A model generated the notes under the pieces. It was not told the origin of the DNA, did not search any database, and saw only the letters and a list, made by a program, of their open reading frames with translations. The position numbers were made by a program, and so were the translations under genes. 64,000 bases of DNA, from contig CAJQUW010003408.1 in assembly GCA_907163375.1 (NCBI GenBank), forward strand, positions 182,430-246,429, written 5' to 3'. Shown piece by piece: positions 62,953 to 64,000 of the stretch; the first letter of the stretch is position 1; each line of letters opens with the position of its first letter. The DNA is from Prostheceraeus crozeri (Eukaryota > Platyhelminthes > Polycladida > Euryleptidae).

Positions 62953-63276
62953 CTAACTATTGCGACATAAGTGACACTCGAAATGAGCAATGTCACAGTG
63001 GTTACATTGGCAAAGTTGAATGCAATTACGTATGAAACAGCGTTGACAAAAAGCATGCTTACATCTCTTGAAGATGCGCTTTTCATTTCCATCCTTTCGC
63101 TTACATACATCGCAACACATAGTTTCACCGTTACTGATGTCTATAGCAAGTCTTTTTGAAGATATGAATTTGCTAGCCTTTTCTAAATAATAGACGCATG
63201 TACAGAAGGAATATACTTCGAGAGTGAGCAGACATAGCTCGAAAACCAGTTGTGCTACAATCAAGTACCACTGCAT
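62953..63276 (-). CDS. Polinton 2 membrane-anchored RING-finger protein (107 aa)
   Basis: From the Met at 63276 (MQWYLIVAQLVFELCLLTLE) there is one N-terminal membrane segment, then a RING-like zinc finger: CCDVC, KRCKHAFCQRC, CQCNHC, with a further HFECHLC at the end. The C-x2-C...C-x-H-x2-C-x2-C...C-x2-C order fits a RING E3 ligase. Viral-type RING membrane proteins often remove host surface or defence proteins; that role is inference. An upstream extension to 63327 lies in the same frame. Confidence 0.65.
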   Translation of the reverse strand: MQWYLIVAQLVFELCLLTLEVYSFCTCVYYLEKASKFISSKRLAIDISNGETMCCDVCKRKDGNEKRIFKRCKHAFCQRCFIRNCIQLCQCNHCDIAHFECHLCRNS

Positions 63277-63289
63277 TTTCAATTTTTCT

Positions 63290-63650
63290 TTATGGAAAGT
63301 TGAATGTGAATATCGAAATCGCTTCAATCACTAGACTGCTACCATGATGGTTAAATGCGTTAAGACGTTCAGCAATTTTTATCATATGTCTTTTAAAAAA
63401 TTCTTCGGGGTGATCTACCACTTCCATTGAATAAGAAGCAAAATGGAAAGAGCGACTTTCCACCTCTTCCTTTCCAAAATGACTAAACTTAATTTTCGCA
63501 ACTAATCGCGCCATGATAATGCTATCAGAGAATGTATTCATTAACTCTAGAAATAGAGTGCTAGCATCATCGACCACTGCTTCGATGTCGGTCTCATCTT
63601 TATGAAATTTTATCACATAATCTTGAACAGCTCTTTTAAACTTTGCCTAT
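63290..63650 (-). CDS. Standalone copy of the PolB N-terminal domain
   Basis: Frame contains FKRAVQDYVIKFHKDETDIE, then MARLVAKIKFSHFGKEEVES, RSFHFASYSMEVVDHPEEFF and ERLNAFNHHGSSLVIEAIS. It aligns with residues in the PolB N-terminal part (ALIYLKIKYVKIDHHTEQII; EFHIPSSPATEVVDYESWI; DKFNERDSGLIFDGIES). The start is unclear (no ATG at the front; a CATAG junction at about 63650 may be a splice acceptor). Function of the domain is unknown. Confidence 0.55.
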
Positions 63651-63965
63651 GAAAACGTAATGTTCCGCAGTCGTTTGAGAAAGACATGATCGCCCTTTAA
63701 CTAACCCATCCATTGCATGAAAACAACAACTCTTCTCATAGTAACATTTATTGAATAACGGTAACAAGCATGCATTATAAATCAATGGTTTGAAAGAGAT
63801 AAAATAGATACAGCTGATAACTATCATACAGCGAGCAATGATAACCATACAGGACTTTGGCAGTGTTGAGGTAAGGAGGAAAGAAGCATTGGTTATGAAC
63901 GTAGCTACTACAACGAACAGACAAAATAGGAACACACAAATCCTTAAAACGTTTCGTGACTTCAT
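63636..63965 (-). CDS. Possible Polinton 2 membrane protein (109 aa)
   Basis: Starts MKSRNVLRICVFLFCLFVVV with a signal or anchor segment, followed by a second hydrophobic stretch (MVIIARCMIVISCIYFISF) and a Cys-containing tail. No family recognised. It overlaps the next leftward frame by a few bases. The window ends 35 bp upstream. Confidence 0.4.
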   Translation of the reverse strand: MKSRNVLRICVFLFCLFVVVATFITNASFLLTSTLPKSCMVIIARCMIVISCIYFISFKPLIYNACLLPLFNKCYYEKSCCFHAMDGLVKGRSCLSQTTAEHYVFIGKV

Positions 63966-64000
63966 GATAATGTTGATTCACTCTACTATCCAAGGCGGGA

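Larger units (their letters stand above)
42950..64000. mobile_element. Polinton 2 (Maverick), well preserved, runs off the window
   Basis: Left arm of repeats, then rightward genes (zinc-finger/coiled-coil protein, two small proteins, PolB), two leftward capsid-associated paralogues, three rightward small genes including a TBP homologue, and a leftward block: protease, major capsid, core protein, integrase, Cys-rich peptide, unknown, packaging ATPase, basic core protein, RING membrane protein and more. It looks nearly whole in the part seen, with about one break, so it is young. The left end is an estimate and the right end lies outside the window; terminal inverted repeats were not identified. 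Confidence 0.9.

Noticed and set aside
42950-64000. Terminal inverted repeat of Polinton 2
   Set aside because: No inverted match between the left arm and the right part of the window; the right end is outside, so no boundary is claimed.

Overview
This is eukaryotic DNA, most likely from an invertebrate animal. The genes it carries are interrupted by short GT-AG introns, use TATA/initiator promoters and AATAAA signals, and sit among Polintons (Mavericks), Penelope-like retroelements (PLEs), a THAP-type P element, a pogo element, a Crypton-like recombinase and a zinc-finger LINE. I recognise no ordinary host gene; almost everything assignable is mobile DNA. The species cannot be named from the sequence.

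Layout. 1-4.06 kb: mostly unassigned, with a scrap of a LINE nuclease domain. 4.06-15.06 kb: Polinton 1, AT-rich, old and heavily decayed (packaging ATPase, PolB, major capsid, core-peptide-like, PLA2-like, integrase, protease). 15.2-15.6 kb: short repeats. 15.8-17.4 kb: LINE remnant. 17.9-19.0 kb: Crypton-type tyrosine recombinase remnant. 19.4-21.3 kb: a long palindrome, short repeats and a CACTG-ended non-autonomous DNA transposon. 21.7-25.1 kb: P element. 25.2-27.1 kb: pogo element. 27.1-32 kb: a dense set of tail-to-tail inverted PLE 3' ends, including three well-formed hammerhead ribozymes, one fused to a tRNA-like sequence. 32.0-42.2 kb: a young PLE array (two complete 3.93 kb head-to-tail units plus an inverted partial unit). 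42.6 kb: a second long palindrome with the same 20-bp centre as the first. From about 42.9 kb to beyond the window end: Polinton 2, well preserved and apparently young, with about one break seen.

Polinton 2 is the most interesting object. Besides the standard set (PolB, integrase with chromodomain, adenain-like protease, packaging ATPase, double-jelly-roll capsid protein, basic core proteins) it encodes a clear TATA-binding-protein homologue and two tandem paralogues that may be PC4-like. Several of its left-side genes have TATATAA(R) boxes with a TCATT initiator 28-30 nt downstream. Three left-side genes end 29-34 nt (after splicing) before copies of a 136-bp module that begins with a histone-mRNA-type stem-loop. 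The capsid-side genes lack such promoters and are packed with stop-start overlaps. My inference is an element with its own early/late transcription programme and, for some early messages, histone-type rather than polyadenylated 3' ends.

All calls come from reading the sequence; no database search was run. Polinton ends were not found; the second Polinton runs off the right edge.
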